Shown here: positions 8,460 to 15,650 of the stretch, in pieces
How the letters are laid out: every line of letters begins with the position of its first letter
Position numbering within the stretch: the first letter of the stretch is position 1
NCBI GenBank assembly: GCA_900765525.1
Contig: CAAFRY010000080.1
Coordinates: 1 to 25,760, forward strand
Length of the DNA: 25,760 nt
Source: an uncultured Blautia sp.
Lineage (GTDB): Bacteria > Bacillota > Clostridia > Lachnospirales > Lachnospiraceae
Direction: 5' to 3'
Program-made: the position numbers and the translations under genes
The notes under the pieces: generated by a model
Told to the model about the DNA's origin: nothing
What the model saw: the letters and a program-made list of their open reading frames with translations, nothing else
Database searches by the model: none

Positions 8460-9734
8460 ATGAAATTTCATACATCCAAACCCCTGCATGGAGAAATCAC
8501 CGTGCCGGGTGACAAATCTATTTCTCACCGGGCGGTTATGCTGGGAGCCATCTCCCAGGGAACTACCTCTGTTACTAATTTTTTGAAGGGAGCAGACTGT
8601 CTTTCTACCATTGACTGTTTTCGCAAAATGGGGATTGACATTGAACAAACCTCAGAAGAAATCCTGATTCACGGAAAGGGTCTTCATGGTCTTACCTCTC
8701 CCCAGTCTACATTAGACGTGGGAAACAGCGGTACCACCATGCGGCTTCTCAGCGGAATTCTGGCAGGCCAGAACTTTTCCTGTGAGATTACAGGAGATGC
8801 CTCTATCCAGAAGCGTCCTATGAAGCGTATTATAACTCCTCTTACCGCTATGGGCGCTAAGGTAAGCAGCATAAAAAGCAATGACTGCGCCCCCTTATAT
8901 ATAGAAGGAAAACCGTTAAAGGGCATTCATTATACCTCCCCTGTCAGCTCAGCCCAGGTGAAATCCTGTGTACTGCTGGCGGGACTCTACGGGGACTCTC
9001 CTACCAGTGTTACAGAGCCCTTTGTTTCCAGAAACCATTCCGAGCTTATGCTGGCTTCTTTCGGAGCTCAGGTTTCAGTTGACAATACCACCGTTACCAT
9101 AGAGCCGGAACCAAAATTGGAAGGCCAAAAAGTTCAGGTCCCCGGGGATATTTCCTCTGCAGCTTATTTTATTGCTGCCGGGCTTTTAATTCCCGGTTCA
9201 GAAATCCTCATCAAAAATGTGGGCATTAACCCTACCAGGGACGGAATTTTAAGGGTCTGCCGCCAGATGGGCGCAGATATTACCCTGCTGAATCAAAGAG
9301 AACACTGCGGTGAGCTTTCCGCTGACCTGCTCATAAAGCACAGTCCCTTAAAGGGTACGGTTATCCGGGGCGCCCTGATTCCCACTCTGATTGACGAGCT
9401 TCCTGTTATCGGCGTTATGGCGGCCTTTGCCCAGGGTACTACTGTCATTGCCGATGCCCAGGAGCTGAAAGTAAAAGAATCTAACCGCCTGGACATTATG
9501 GTCCACCATCTTACGGCCATGGGCGCCAAGGTAACTCCTACAGAGGACGGCATGATTATCCAGGGAGGAGAAAGCCTTCACGGAGCAGTTCTGGACAGTC
9601 ACCTGGACCATCGTATCGCTATGTCCTTTGCCATAGCCGGACTGGCCGCCCAGGGAGAAACCCAGATTACCCGGGAAGACTGTGTGAATATCTCCTACCC
9701 GGACTTTTACTCACACCTGAGCAATCTAAAATAA
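8460..9734 (+). CDS. aroA: 3-phosphoshikimate 1-carboxyvinyltransferase (EPSP synthase), class II type
   Basis: Joins shikimate-3-phosphate and phosphoenolpyruvate to give EPSP in the cytosolic shikimate pathway. Its 424 residues are a typical length for the two-domain fold. Diagnostic motifs are PGDKSISHRA (16-25), GNSGTTMRL (88-96), DELPVIGVMA (312-321) and KESNRLD (339-345). All four short signatures used to define class II enzymes are present: GDKS (17-20), SAQVK (164-168), RNHSE (191-195) and NPTR (257-260). The class is therefore class II, whose members are generally less sensitive to glyphosate; that property is inferred. GGAGG precedes the ATG. The gene lies 15 nt after tyrA and 20 nt before a lipoprotein gene, in one probable operon. 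Confidence 0.97.
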   Translation: MKFHTSKPLHGEITVPGDKSISHRAVMLGAISQGTTSVTNFLKGADCLSTIDCFRKMGIDIEQTSEEILIHGKGLHGLTSPQSTLDVGNSGTTMRLLSGILAGQNFSCEITGDASIQKRPMKRIITPLTAMGAKVSSIKSNDCAPLYIEGKPLKGIHYTSPVSSAQVKSCVLLAGLYGDSPTSVTEPFVSRNHSELMLASFGAQVSVDNTTVTIEPEPKLEGQKVQVPGDISSAAYFIAAGLLIPGSEILIKNVGINPTRDGILRVCRQMGADITLLNQREHCGELSADLLIKHSPLKGTVIRGALIPTLIDELPVIGVMAAFAQGTTVIADAQELKVKESNRLDIMVHHLTAMGAKVTPTEDGMIIQGGESLHGAVLDSHLDHRIAMSFAIAGLAAQGETQITREDCVNISYPDFYSHLSNLK

Positions 9735-9754
9735 TATAAAAAAGGGGGATTTTT

Positions 9755-10597
9755 ATGAGAAAATTTAAGAAATGGACAGCAGCTGCATTAAGCCTTATGC
9801 TCTTGGGCTCCTTAACCGCCTGCCAGAAGGATGAGGCAGAAAAGGTCGGCCAAGAAGGTGCCGCTAAAGCGGAGGACACAGCCAAAGAGCTGGACCCACT
9901 GGAGCTTTATACTCAGGCCTCAGAAAAAAGCAGAGAGCTTCAGGATATGGAAATGACAATAGACATGCAGATGAAGCTTATGCAGGGAGAAGAAAGTTTA
10001 GACATAGGTTCCAAAATGGATATGAAAATCAAGGGTAACGGCACTGACACTATGGAATACTATACGGATTCCGTTACCACCCTGATGGAACAGGAAATTT
10101 CTTCTACTATGTTTTACAAAGACGGCTATTATTATATGGATACCATGGGACAGAAATATAAATACGCCTACGATGTGCAGCAGCTTATGGCGCAGGTGGA
10201 AGAGAGTATCAGCGCTTCTGCCCCGGAAATAAGCGGCATCCAAAATATAGCTGCAGAGGAAAAGGATGGAACTACGATTCTCACTTTTGACGTAGACCCA
10301 TCCCAAATGAACGCATATGTGGAAAATGCCTTAGGCGCTTTAGGAGATGCCAGCCAGACCGGCTCTGTGGAGATTCAAAAGGTATCCGGTACCTGCACAG
10401 TAGGGTCTGAGGGCTATTTTACAACCACAGACCTTAACATGAGCTTTTCCATGGATATTCAGGGTACTGCCGTAGACGTGGAAGCAACGGCGGCCTCCTC
10501 CATCAGCAACGTAGGAGACCAGGTCACCATCTCCTATCCGGAAGACTTAAATGAGTATACAGAAGTCGATGCCTCACTTGTGAATCCGGAAGCTTAA
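9755..10597 (+). CDS. Secreted lipoprotein of the DUF6612/LppX-like kind
   Basis: The 280-residue protein has a lipoprotein signal peptide: basic MRKFKKW, a hydrophobic core, then the lipobox LTAC with the acylated cysteine at residue 23. A short acidic linker follows. The rest alternates strand-forming polar and hydrophobic residues with repeated DMQMK/MDMKI and MEYYTDS stretches. This resembles the LppX-like beta-rich lipoproteins annotated as DUF6612 in gut Clostridia; the match is from memory and the function is unknown. GGGGGA precedes the ATG, and aroA ends 20 nt earlier, so it is probably cotranscribed although no metabolic link is evident. Its TAA overlaps the stop of the convergent ASKHA gene. 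Confidence 0.85.
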   Translation: MRKFKKWTAAALSLMLLGSLTACQKDEAEKVGQEGAAKAEDTAKELDPLELYTQASEKSRELQDMEMTIDMQMKLMQGEESLDIGSKMDMKIKGNGTDTMEYYTDSVTTLMEQEISSTMFYKDGYYYMDTMGQKYKYAYDVQQLMAQVEESISASAPEISGIQNIAAEEKDGTTILTFDVDPSQMNAYVENALGALGDASQTGSVEIQKVSGTCTVGSEGYFTTTDLNMSFSMDIQGTAVDVEATAASSISNVGDQVTISYPEDLNEYTEVDASLVNPEA

Positions 10598-12153
10598 ACA
10601 TTCCATCGTCCTCTTTTTTTCAGTTCCTCCACTACCGATGGATAACGACTGTAATCTATATGGGGAATCACACGGGCGCCTTCCATTAGGTGGAGAAAAT
10701 TATCCACAGCCCCAAACTGGATATATACCATTTTTTCCAGTACTTGCTGCAGCTCCTCTTTTATCTGTCTGAGGAGCAGCAGCTTTCTGGCTCCCAAAAG
10801 AGAGGTGTTTCCCGGAAGGATAATATTCTCTCTTGGAATATCAGGATATAAGCCAAGGGTAATTCCGGATTCCTTATTGATATGGGTGCCAAAGGCTCCT
10901 GCCACATAGAATTTTCCAATGTCCTGCAGATTCAGTCCCACCTCCTGCAGCATATATTCTACCATAGTAGCGGCGGCAGCCTTAGTCCTTAGAAACTCCT
11001 GGACGTCGCTTTCCCAGAAAAACAATCCCGGTGCATACTCTGCTCCCAGCTCTTCTCCCACTTTTGCAATTTGGGGAGAGGCTTCTTGCACTAGTTTCCC
11101 CCTCATGTCCATCCATCCGTTTAAAAACATCTGCGCCAGCAAATCTACAATACCGGAGCCACAGATGCCCTGGGCCTTACCCTCTCCTATTACATGGACC
11201 TGTACCTTTCCCTGTTGAATCGAAACCTGGTCCACAGCACCTTTCTCTGCCCGCATTCCGGTTTTTACCACACCGCCTTCCAGGGCAGGGCCCGCTGCTC
11301 CGGCCCCTGCTACCAGAAAGTCTTTATTTCCCACCACCAATTCTCCATTAGTGCCAATATCCAGAAATACCCCCAGCTCCTCCTGTTTATACAGCTCTGT
11401 ATAAGCAAGTCCGCTGATAATATCTCCTCCCAGATAATTGGCAAGCCCAGGATAACAGTATACATAGCCCTTTACAGGCAGTCCCATATCTTTTGCCCGG
11501 ATACAGTCCGGCTTCAGAGTATGCACTGCATAGGGACTGGAAAAAACACAGAACCCGTCCAGTCCCAGAAGAAAATGAATCATGGTAGTATTTCCTGCTA
11601 TAATCAACGAGGCACAGTCTTCCGGGCGGATTCCCTGCTCCTTTCCCAAAAGGTAAATCACCTCCAAAAGACTGTCTATAGTAGCCTTTCTGATTTCTTC
11701 CCGTCTCTCCGGATTATCCTTAGCATAAAAAATCCGGGTAAGAATATCTTCTCCAAAGGGTATCTGCCTGTTAAAAACAGATTTTGTTCCCAGAACCCGT
11801 CCTGTATTCATATCCACCAGCTCTGCTGCTATGGTGGTGCTTCCCAAGTCAGCACACAGTCCATAATGCTGTTCCCGACAGTCCCCGGCCTCTATATCTT
11901 CCAGTACCCAGGCAGAGCCATTCCACACCAGCAGCAGGGTTACTTTCCAACCTGCTTCCTGACACAAGGGATACAGCTTTTGCAAAGCCTCCAGACTAAA
12001 AGTCACCTGCCCTAATTCCTGGTCCAGCGCTCTTAAAATTCTTTCCTGGTCTGACACATAGTCCTGGTCAGTAGGAAAAGGCAGTTCCATGTAAAGCTTC
12101 CGGCTCCACCCGTCTACTGTTTTCTGGTTCCTTATTTCTCTCTGTATTTCCAT
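10594..12153 (-). CDS. RACo-like ASKHA ATPase without the N-terminal [2Fe-2S] domain
   Basis: Member of the family of ATP-dependent reductive activators of corrinoid proteins (DUF4445/ASKHA). Visible are the ATP-binding phosphate-1 loop LCADLGSTTIAAEL (about 98-111), a second loop FLDIGTNGELV, the glycine-rich GAGAAGPALEGG, GICGSGIVDLLAQM, and VAGAFGTHIN near the C-terminus. Full-length RACo proteins are about 600 residues and begin with a ferredoxin domain carrying four clustered cysteines. This one has 519 residues and its first 95 contain no such cluster, so only the linker and ATPase parts remain. The start at 12153 has GGAG 7 nt upstream, so the short form looks native and not truncated. 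No corrinoid or methyltransferase gene is nearby; its target is unknown. Stop codons overlap with the convergent lipoprotein gene. Confidence 0.85.
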   Translation of the reverse strand: MEIQREIRNQKTVDGWSRKLYMELPFPTDQDYVSDQERILRALDQELGQVTFSLEALQKLYPLCQEAGWKVTLLLVWNGSAWVLEDIEAGDCREQHYGLCADLGSTTIAAELVDMNTGRVLGTKSVFNRQIPFGEDILTRIFYAKDNPERREEIRKATIDSLLEVIYLLGKEQGIRPEDCASLIIAGNTTMIHFLLGLDGFCVFSSPYAVHTLKPDCIRAKDMGLPVKGYVYCYPGLANYLGGDIISGLAYTELYKQEELGVFLDIGTNGELVVGNKDFLVAGAGAAGPALEGGVVKTGMRAEKGAVDQVSIQQGKVQVHVIGEGKAQGICGSGIVDLLAQMFLNGWMDMRGKLVQEASPQIAKVGEELGAEYAPGLFFWESDVQEFLRTKAAAATMVEYMLQEVGLNLQDIGKFYVAGAFGTHINKESGITLGLYPDIPRENIILPGNTSLLGARKLLLLRQIKEELQQVLEKMVYIQFGAVDNFLHLMEGARVIPHIDYSRYPSVVEELKKRGRWNV

Positions 12154-12236
12154 TGTGTTCTCCTTTTTCGGACATTTTCACAGACAGACAGCCTGGGAAA
12201 CAGCTTACTGCTTCAGCCCTTCTGTCTCTGGAAGCT

Positions 12237-12265
12237 ATTGTAACATACTTTCTTGAAATTGTCCC
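12237..12265 (-). promoter_or_regulatory. Possible promoter of the ASKHA ATPase gene
   Basis: GGGACA (12260-12265) and TACAAT (12237-12242) are 17 nt apart on the minus strand. It lies next to the holin stop codon, about 84 nt before the ATPase start. The -35 matches only four of six bases. Confidence 0.45.
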
Positions 12266-12269
12266 TGCT

Positions 12270-12503
12270 TTACTTTGTCTTAGAAGGAACCTCCGGAAGC
12301 CCGGCCAGAGAGGTCAATACACAGACAACCCCTGCCAGCACTGCAGAGGAACCCACCACAGCCCAATTCACTTCACTGACCATGGCACATCCTCCTATAA
12401 CTCCTATTGCGGACTGTGCCATGGTCTTGATAGTTCTGACTGCTGTTTTCTTCATCCATTCCCTGGTGTCTACGGATATTTTAAATACACAATTTTCAAA
12501 CAT
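12270..12503 (-). CDS. Small phage-type holin (r1t-like)
   Basis: The 77-residue protein has an N-terminal amphipathic part with TREWMKKTAVRTIKTMAQ, then two short hydrophobic segments (AIGVIGGCAMV and WAVVGSSAVLAGVVCVLTSLA) joined by a VNW turn, and a charged tail (PSKTK). The RTIKTxAQ-helix-turn-VNW-helix pattern matches phage r1t-family holins, which form membrane lesions that release endolysin. I chose ATG at 12503, with AGGTGG 5 nt upstream. An in-frame GTG at 12512 adds three residues but has no clear RBS. It sits alone between the ASKHA gene and ssrA, with no terminator before the ASKHA promoter. A lysozyme without signal peptide lies across ssrA on the other strand. It could equally be a domesticated toxin or export pore. 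Confidence 0.7.
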   Translation of the reverse strand: MFENCVFKISVDTREWMKKTAVRTIKTMAQSAIGVIGGCAMVSEVNWAVVGSSAVLAGVVCVLTSLAGLPEVPSKTK

Positions 12504-12630
12504 ATTCTCCACCTGCCTGTCAAAGCATCTCTCCCCATCCTTTTTCCGGGATATATTGTTACGTTATTCCCTATTCTATACTATGCTTTCTCCTGACAAC
12601 TGGCGCATAAGAATTTTCAATTTTCTCTCC

Positions 12631-12659
12631 TTGACAAAAAACTGGATTCAGTATATGAT
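12631..12659 (+). promoter_or_regulatory. Promoter of ssrA
   Basis: A perfect TTGACA (12631-12636) and TATGAT (12654-12659) with a 17-nt spacer. Transcription would start near 12666, giving a leader of about 58 nt that RNase P would remove to form the tmRNA 5' end. Confidence 0.85.
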
Positions 12660-12723
12660 AAGTCTGGTCAACAAAAAACACCAAAACGCACTGGTTTGTG
12701 TTACCGGAAAAGCTTTTGATTCA

Positions 12724-13073
12724 GGGCTTGTACTGGTTTCGACGGGGGTTTTGAAGTTGAGGAAGCCATCCGCAGACTCCGGGACTGCGTACCAACCTGG
12801 AACTTAAATATAAACGCAAACAATAATAGAGTAGCGTTAGCTGCCTAATTGCAGCTTGTCAGCCCCGGGCCACCCGCTGTCTGGGAATCTGGCATCGACC
12901 TTGCGGGGAACTTCGCTTTCAAAGCTTTGAGAAAGTGGAAGATTTTATGAAGCTACCAAGTATGGCAGCCTGTTATTCGGCGGCTATATAAGGGAAATTT
13001 AAAAGAATAACTGTGATGGGAGATGCTTCAAGGGATAGACTTTCGGACAGGGGTTCGATTCCCCTCAGGTCCA
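12724..13073 (+). ncRNA. ssrA: Transfer-messenger RNA (tmRNA)
   Basis: Rescues stalled ribosomes with SmpB by adding a degradation tag. The 5' end GGGCTTG (12724-12730) pairs with CAGGTCC (13066-13072) to form a 7-bp acceptor stem with two G-U pairs. The tRNA-like T-arm AGGGG-TTCGATT-CCCCT precedes it, and the 5' part contains the typical TGGTTTCGACGGG. The tag frame runs GCA AAC AAT AAT AGA GTA GCG TTA GCT GCC TAA (12816-12848), giving ANNNRVALAA, with the usual hydrophobic ALAA end. The discriminator is A13073, followed by CTA, not CCA, so CCA must be added after transcription. smpB is in the same window at 22488-22958. Confidence 0.95.
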
Positions 13074-13084
13074 CTAAAATGTCC

Positions 13085-13114
13085 AAATCCGAACTCAGAG
13101 ATGGGTTCGGATTT
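13085..13114 (+). terminator. First terminator after ssrA
   Basis: A 10-bp stem with a 10-nt loop ends in GGATTTTG, starting 12 nt after the tmRNA discriminator base. It is the likely first stop for ssrA transcription. Confidence 0.7.
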
Positions 13115-13189
13115 TGTGTGTTCAGACCCACTAAAATATACATATCCGAATCGGAAGTGTTCGGATATTGAAAATCATAGCTCCACTAA

Positions 13190-13242
13190 AAAAGGCAAAA
13201 AGTCCGAACTCAGCGATGGGTTCGGATTTTTTGCCTTTTACT
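13190..13242 (+). terminator. Strong terminator, third hairpin after ssrA
   Basis: A 20-bp stem with a single G-U pair (13190-13209 with 13220-13239) and a 10-nt loop. Its A-rich and T-rich arms allow it to act in both directions. It separates ssrA from the lysozyme gene. Confidence 0.75.
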
Positions 13243-13433
13243 CTAATTCCACTATTCCTTTTCAAATAATCCTTTTATTCCGAATATTATTCCAATAATA
13301 AACAAAAGAGTTTCTCCGTATCCACCCTGCAGTAACCACATACCATCCTGTCTTTTTTCTTGCAAAATCATATGATAATAGAGAAGCAGGGTTTAACTGC
13401 TTCTCCATTATCTTCCAGGAAAGGAGGATTCCT
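13243..13433 (+). promoter_or_regulatory. Leader and promoter region of the lysozyme gene
   Basis: No gene is seen here. TATGAT at 13371-13376 is a good -10 box but lacks a convincing -35. Just after it is a 9-bp hairpin with a 7-nt loop (GAGAAGCAG 13381-13389 with CTGCTTCTC 13397-13405) and no T-run, so it would form the 5' end of the mRNA. AAAGGAGG lies 7 nt before the start codon. Confidence 0.4.
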
Positions 13434-14519
13434 ATGGCATTAAATGGTATCGATGTGTCTCAATATCAGGGGGATATTGACTGGAATCAGGTTAAGAATT
13501 CCGGCATAGAATTTGCTATGATTCGAGGCGGATTCGGAAAAAATAATATTGACCCCTATTTTCACCAGAACGCCAAAGAATGTCAGCGGCTAAAACTTCC
13601 TATGGGTATCTACTGGTTTTCCTATGCGCTCAATGCTGACATGGCAGCCAGAGAAGCTCAGTATTGCATTGCCCTGGCAAAGCAGTACACCATCACTTGG
13701 CCTCTGGCCTATGATTTAGAGTACGATTCCCTTCGCTACGCCGCTCAAAACGGCGTCACCATTACCAAACAGCTAGCCACAGACATGGCCCGGGCATTCT
13801 GCGAAACCATTAAAGCAGTAGGCTATATTCCCATGAATTACATGAATCTGGATTATTACCAGACCATGTTCTATATGTCCCAGCTGCCCTATGATTTATG
13901 GCTGGCCCAATATGCCTCTGCACCTTCCATCACACACATGGAGATGTGGCAGTACACCTCTCAAGGAAAGGTACCTGGCATTTCCGGAAACTGCGACAAG
14001 AATTACAGCTACAAAGACTATTCCTCCGGCAGCATACTGCCCTCTCCCAGTCCTTCCGCACCGGAAGAATACACGGTACAGCCAGGAGACACCCTGTCAG
14101 AAATAGCCCTTCGGTTTGGTACTACTGTAGCCAGCCTTGCAGCCATAAACAATATTTCTGACCCGAATAAAATATATGCAGGCCAGGTTCTGCGCCTTGC
14201 GGGTAATCCTGTCCAGGGAGAAACCTATGTAGTAAAATCCGGGGACACACTTTCCGGCATTGCCGCAAAATACGGCACCACTTATCAGTCCCTGGCCCAG
14301 GCAAACGGAATCTCCAATCCTGATTTCATTTATCCCGGCCAGGTAATAAAGATTCCCGGCGGCTCTCAGTCCGCCGCCAGATATTATACTATACTGCCTG
14401 GAGATACCTTATCCGGCATTGCACAAAAGTTTGGTACTACTGTATCCAGGCTCCAAAGCCTGAATCAAATTTCTAATCCAGATAAAATTTATGCTGGAAA
14501 CAGAATTCGTATATCCTAA
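13434..14519 (+). CDS. GH25 lysozyme with three LysM domains, no signal peptide
   Basis: Muramidase that hydrolyses the MurNAc-GlcNAc bond of peptidoglycan. The 361-residue protein begins directly with the GH25 barrel: GIDVSQYQG (Asp7), YDLEYD with the acidic pair Asp94/Glu96, and the C-terminal [17 protein letters not shown] (Asp188). A Ser/Pro linker (about 198-210) leads to three LysM repeats (212-256, 264-309, 316-361), each with the PGDTLS or SGDTLS start, which bind cell-wall glycans. There is no secretion signal, so export would need a holin or cell lysis, as for phage endolysins. A holin gene lies on the far side of ssrA. GGAGG precedes the ATG with good spacing. Likely a phage-derived endolysin kept by the host; a housekeeping autolysin with unusual export is the alternative. 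Confidence 0.93.
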   Translation: MALNGIDVSQYQGDIDWNQVKNSGIEFAMIRGGFGKNNIDPYFHQNAKECQRLKLPMGIYWFSYALNADMAAREAQYCIALAKQYTITWPLAYDLEYDSLRYAAQNGVTITKQLATDMARAFCETIKAVGYIPMNYMNLDYYQTMFYMSQLPYDLWLAQYASAPSITHMEMWQYTSQGKVPGISGNCDKNYSYKDYSSGSILPSPSPSAPEEYTVQPGDTLSEIALRFGTTVASLAAINNISDPNKIYAGQVLRLAGNPVQGETYVVKSGDTLSGIAAKYGTTYQSLAQANGISNPDFIYPGQVIKIPGGSQSAARYYTILPGDTLSGIAQKFGTTVSRLQSLNQISNPDKIYAGNRIRIS

Positions 14520-14533
14520 AAAAGCACAAAAAA

Positions 14534-14682
14534 ATAAGGCCATTGTATGAAACAAAATTGAAGAATATTTATACAGTTTATTACTCAGTACAGCTTTGAG
14601 CCTGAAAGCTCAATGCTGTACTGGGCAAATTCCCATAAACTGTATAAATACCTCTAATACATGTTTGATACAACAGCCTTAT
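14534..14682. repeat. 149-bp nested palindrome, MITE-like or giant hairpin
   Basis: Terminal arms ATAAGGC (14534-14540) and GCCTTAT (14676-14682) continue with TTGTAT/ATACAA and AAACA/TGTTT. After a symmetric 11-by-11 unpaired stretch comes a perfect 15-bp arm pair (14566-14580 with 14636-14650). Inside lie CAGTACAGC/GCTGTACTG (14586-14594 with 14615-14623) and TTTGAGC/GCTCAAT with a 6-nt loop. There is no coding frame. It sits 12 bp past the oppF stop and, read on the minus strand, ends in TTATTTTTTTG, so it may also terminate the opp operon. Its complexity exceeds that of an ordinary terminator. Confidence 0.8.
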
Positions 14683-14693
14683 AAAGAAAACTC

Positions 14694-15650
14694 TTACTCC
14701 ATATCCAAGTGACAAGCCACAAAATGTCCCGGTCTGGCCTCTCTTAATTTCGGCGACTCAGTTTTACATTTATCCGTAGCATATTTACACCTGTTAGCAA
14801 AAGGACAGCCCGGCTTAGGATTGATGGGGCTTGGTACATCTCCGGAGAGAACACTGGCCTCTTTCTGCGCCTCTTTATCCGGGTCCGGAATAGGTACAGA
14901 AGCCAGAAGAGCCTGGCTGTAAGGATGAAGAGTATGGGCATAGATTTCATCACTGTCTGCCAGTTCCACCAGATTTCCCAGATACATAACTGCAATACGG
15001 TCTGAAATATATTTTACAATATTCAAATCGTGAGCAATAAACATATAGGTAAATCCGTGCTTTTCCTGCAGCTCCTTTAACAGGTTGATAATCTGACTTT
15101 GGATAGAAACGTCCAGAGCAGAAATCGGCTCATCACACACAATGAACTCCGGTTCCACAGCTAAAGCCCTAGCAATACCAATACGCTGACGCTGTCCTCC
15201 TGAAAATTCATGAGGAAAACGGTTGGCATGCTCCCGGTTCAATCCTACTGTCTCCAAAAGTTCGTACACTCTCTGGGTACGTTTCTCTTTATCATACATT
15301 TTATGAATTTCCATACCCTCGGCAATAATACTTCCTACCGTCATACGGGGGTTTAAAGAAGCATAAGGGTCCTGGAAAATAATCTGGGCTTTCTGGGAAT
15401 AGTCATAACGGTCTTTGGTATGTCTTAAATTTACTGCCTTGCCGTCATAAAGCATCTTTCCGCTGGTAGCAGGATAAATTCCCATAACCACACGGCCCAG
15501 AGTAGACTTACCGCAGCCGGACTCTCCAACTACTCCTAAAGTCTCGCCCTTATAAATATCCAGTGTAATATTATTTACTGCAACCAGCGTCCTTCCTTTT
15601 CCTACATGAAAATGCTTGGACACATGGTCTAATGTAATCAGCTTATCCAT
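14694..15650 (-). CDS. oppF: Oligopeptide ABC transporter ATPase, OppF/DppF type
   Basis: One of the two cytosolic ATPases that drive peptide import. The 318-residue protein has Walker [10 protein letters not shown] (42-50), the signature FSGGQRQRIGIARAL, Walker B FIVCDEPISALD, and the C-terminal oligopeptide/nickel transporter extension with the cysteine motif CPFANRCKYATDKC. Its ATG overlaps the oppD stop by 8 nt (ATGGATAA), indicating coupled translation. It is the last gene of the operon, ending at the large palindrome. Opp and Dpp types cannot be separated from sequence alone. Confidence 0.95.
   Translation of the reverse strand: MDKLITLDHVSKHFHVGKGRTLVAVNNITLDIYKGETLGVVGESGCGKSTLGRVVMGIYPATSGKMLYDGKAVNLRHTKDRYDYSQKAQIIFQDPYASLNPRMTVGSIIAEGMEIHKMYDKEKRTQRVYELLETVGLNREHANRFPHEFSGGQRQRIGIARALAVEPEFIVCDEPISALDVSIQSQIINLLKELQEKHGFTYMFIAHDLNIVKYISDRIAVMYLGNLVELADSDEIYAHTLHPYSQALLASVPIPDPDKEAQKEASVLSGDVPSPINPKPGCPFANRCKYATDKCKTESPKLREARPGHFVACHLDME

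Larger units (their letters stand above)
13070..13242 (+). repeat. Three tandem hairpin units repeating the tmRNA 3' tail motif
   Basis: CCACTAAAA, which begins inside the tmRNA acceptor end at 13071, recurs at 13128 and 13183 (spacing 57 and 55 nt). Each copy is followed by a hairpin of the TCCGAA/TTCGGA type: 13085-13094 with 13105-13114, 13142-13150 with 13160-13168, and 13190-13209 with 13220-13239. Hairpins 1 and 3 share the 10-nt loop TCAG(A/C)GATGG. Hairpin 2 changes AAATCC/GGATTT to ATATCC/GGATAT, keeping the pairing. A partial fourth CCACTA occurs at 13249. Confidence 0.85.

Noticed and set aside
11194..12015. 273-residue plus-strand open frame
   Set aside because: It lies wholly antisense to the well-supported ASKHA ATPase gene and has low-complexity, non-protein-like composition.
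12153..12807. Plus-strand open frames of 147 and 184 residues
   Set aside because: They run antisense to the holin and into the ssrA promoter and tmRNA; no RBS.
13070..13242. Regular hairpin repeats as a CRISPR array
   Set aside because: Only three units, with divergent hairpins, no constant-length spacers and no cas genes nearby; the motif comes from the tmRNA end.
13023..13298. 91-residue plus-strand open frame
   Set aside because: It begins inside tmRNA and runs through the terminator hairpins.
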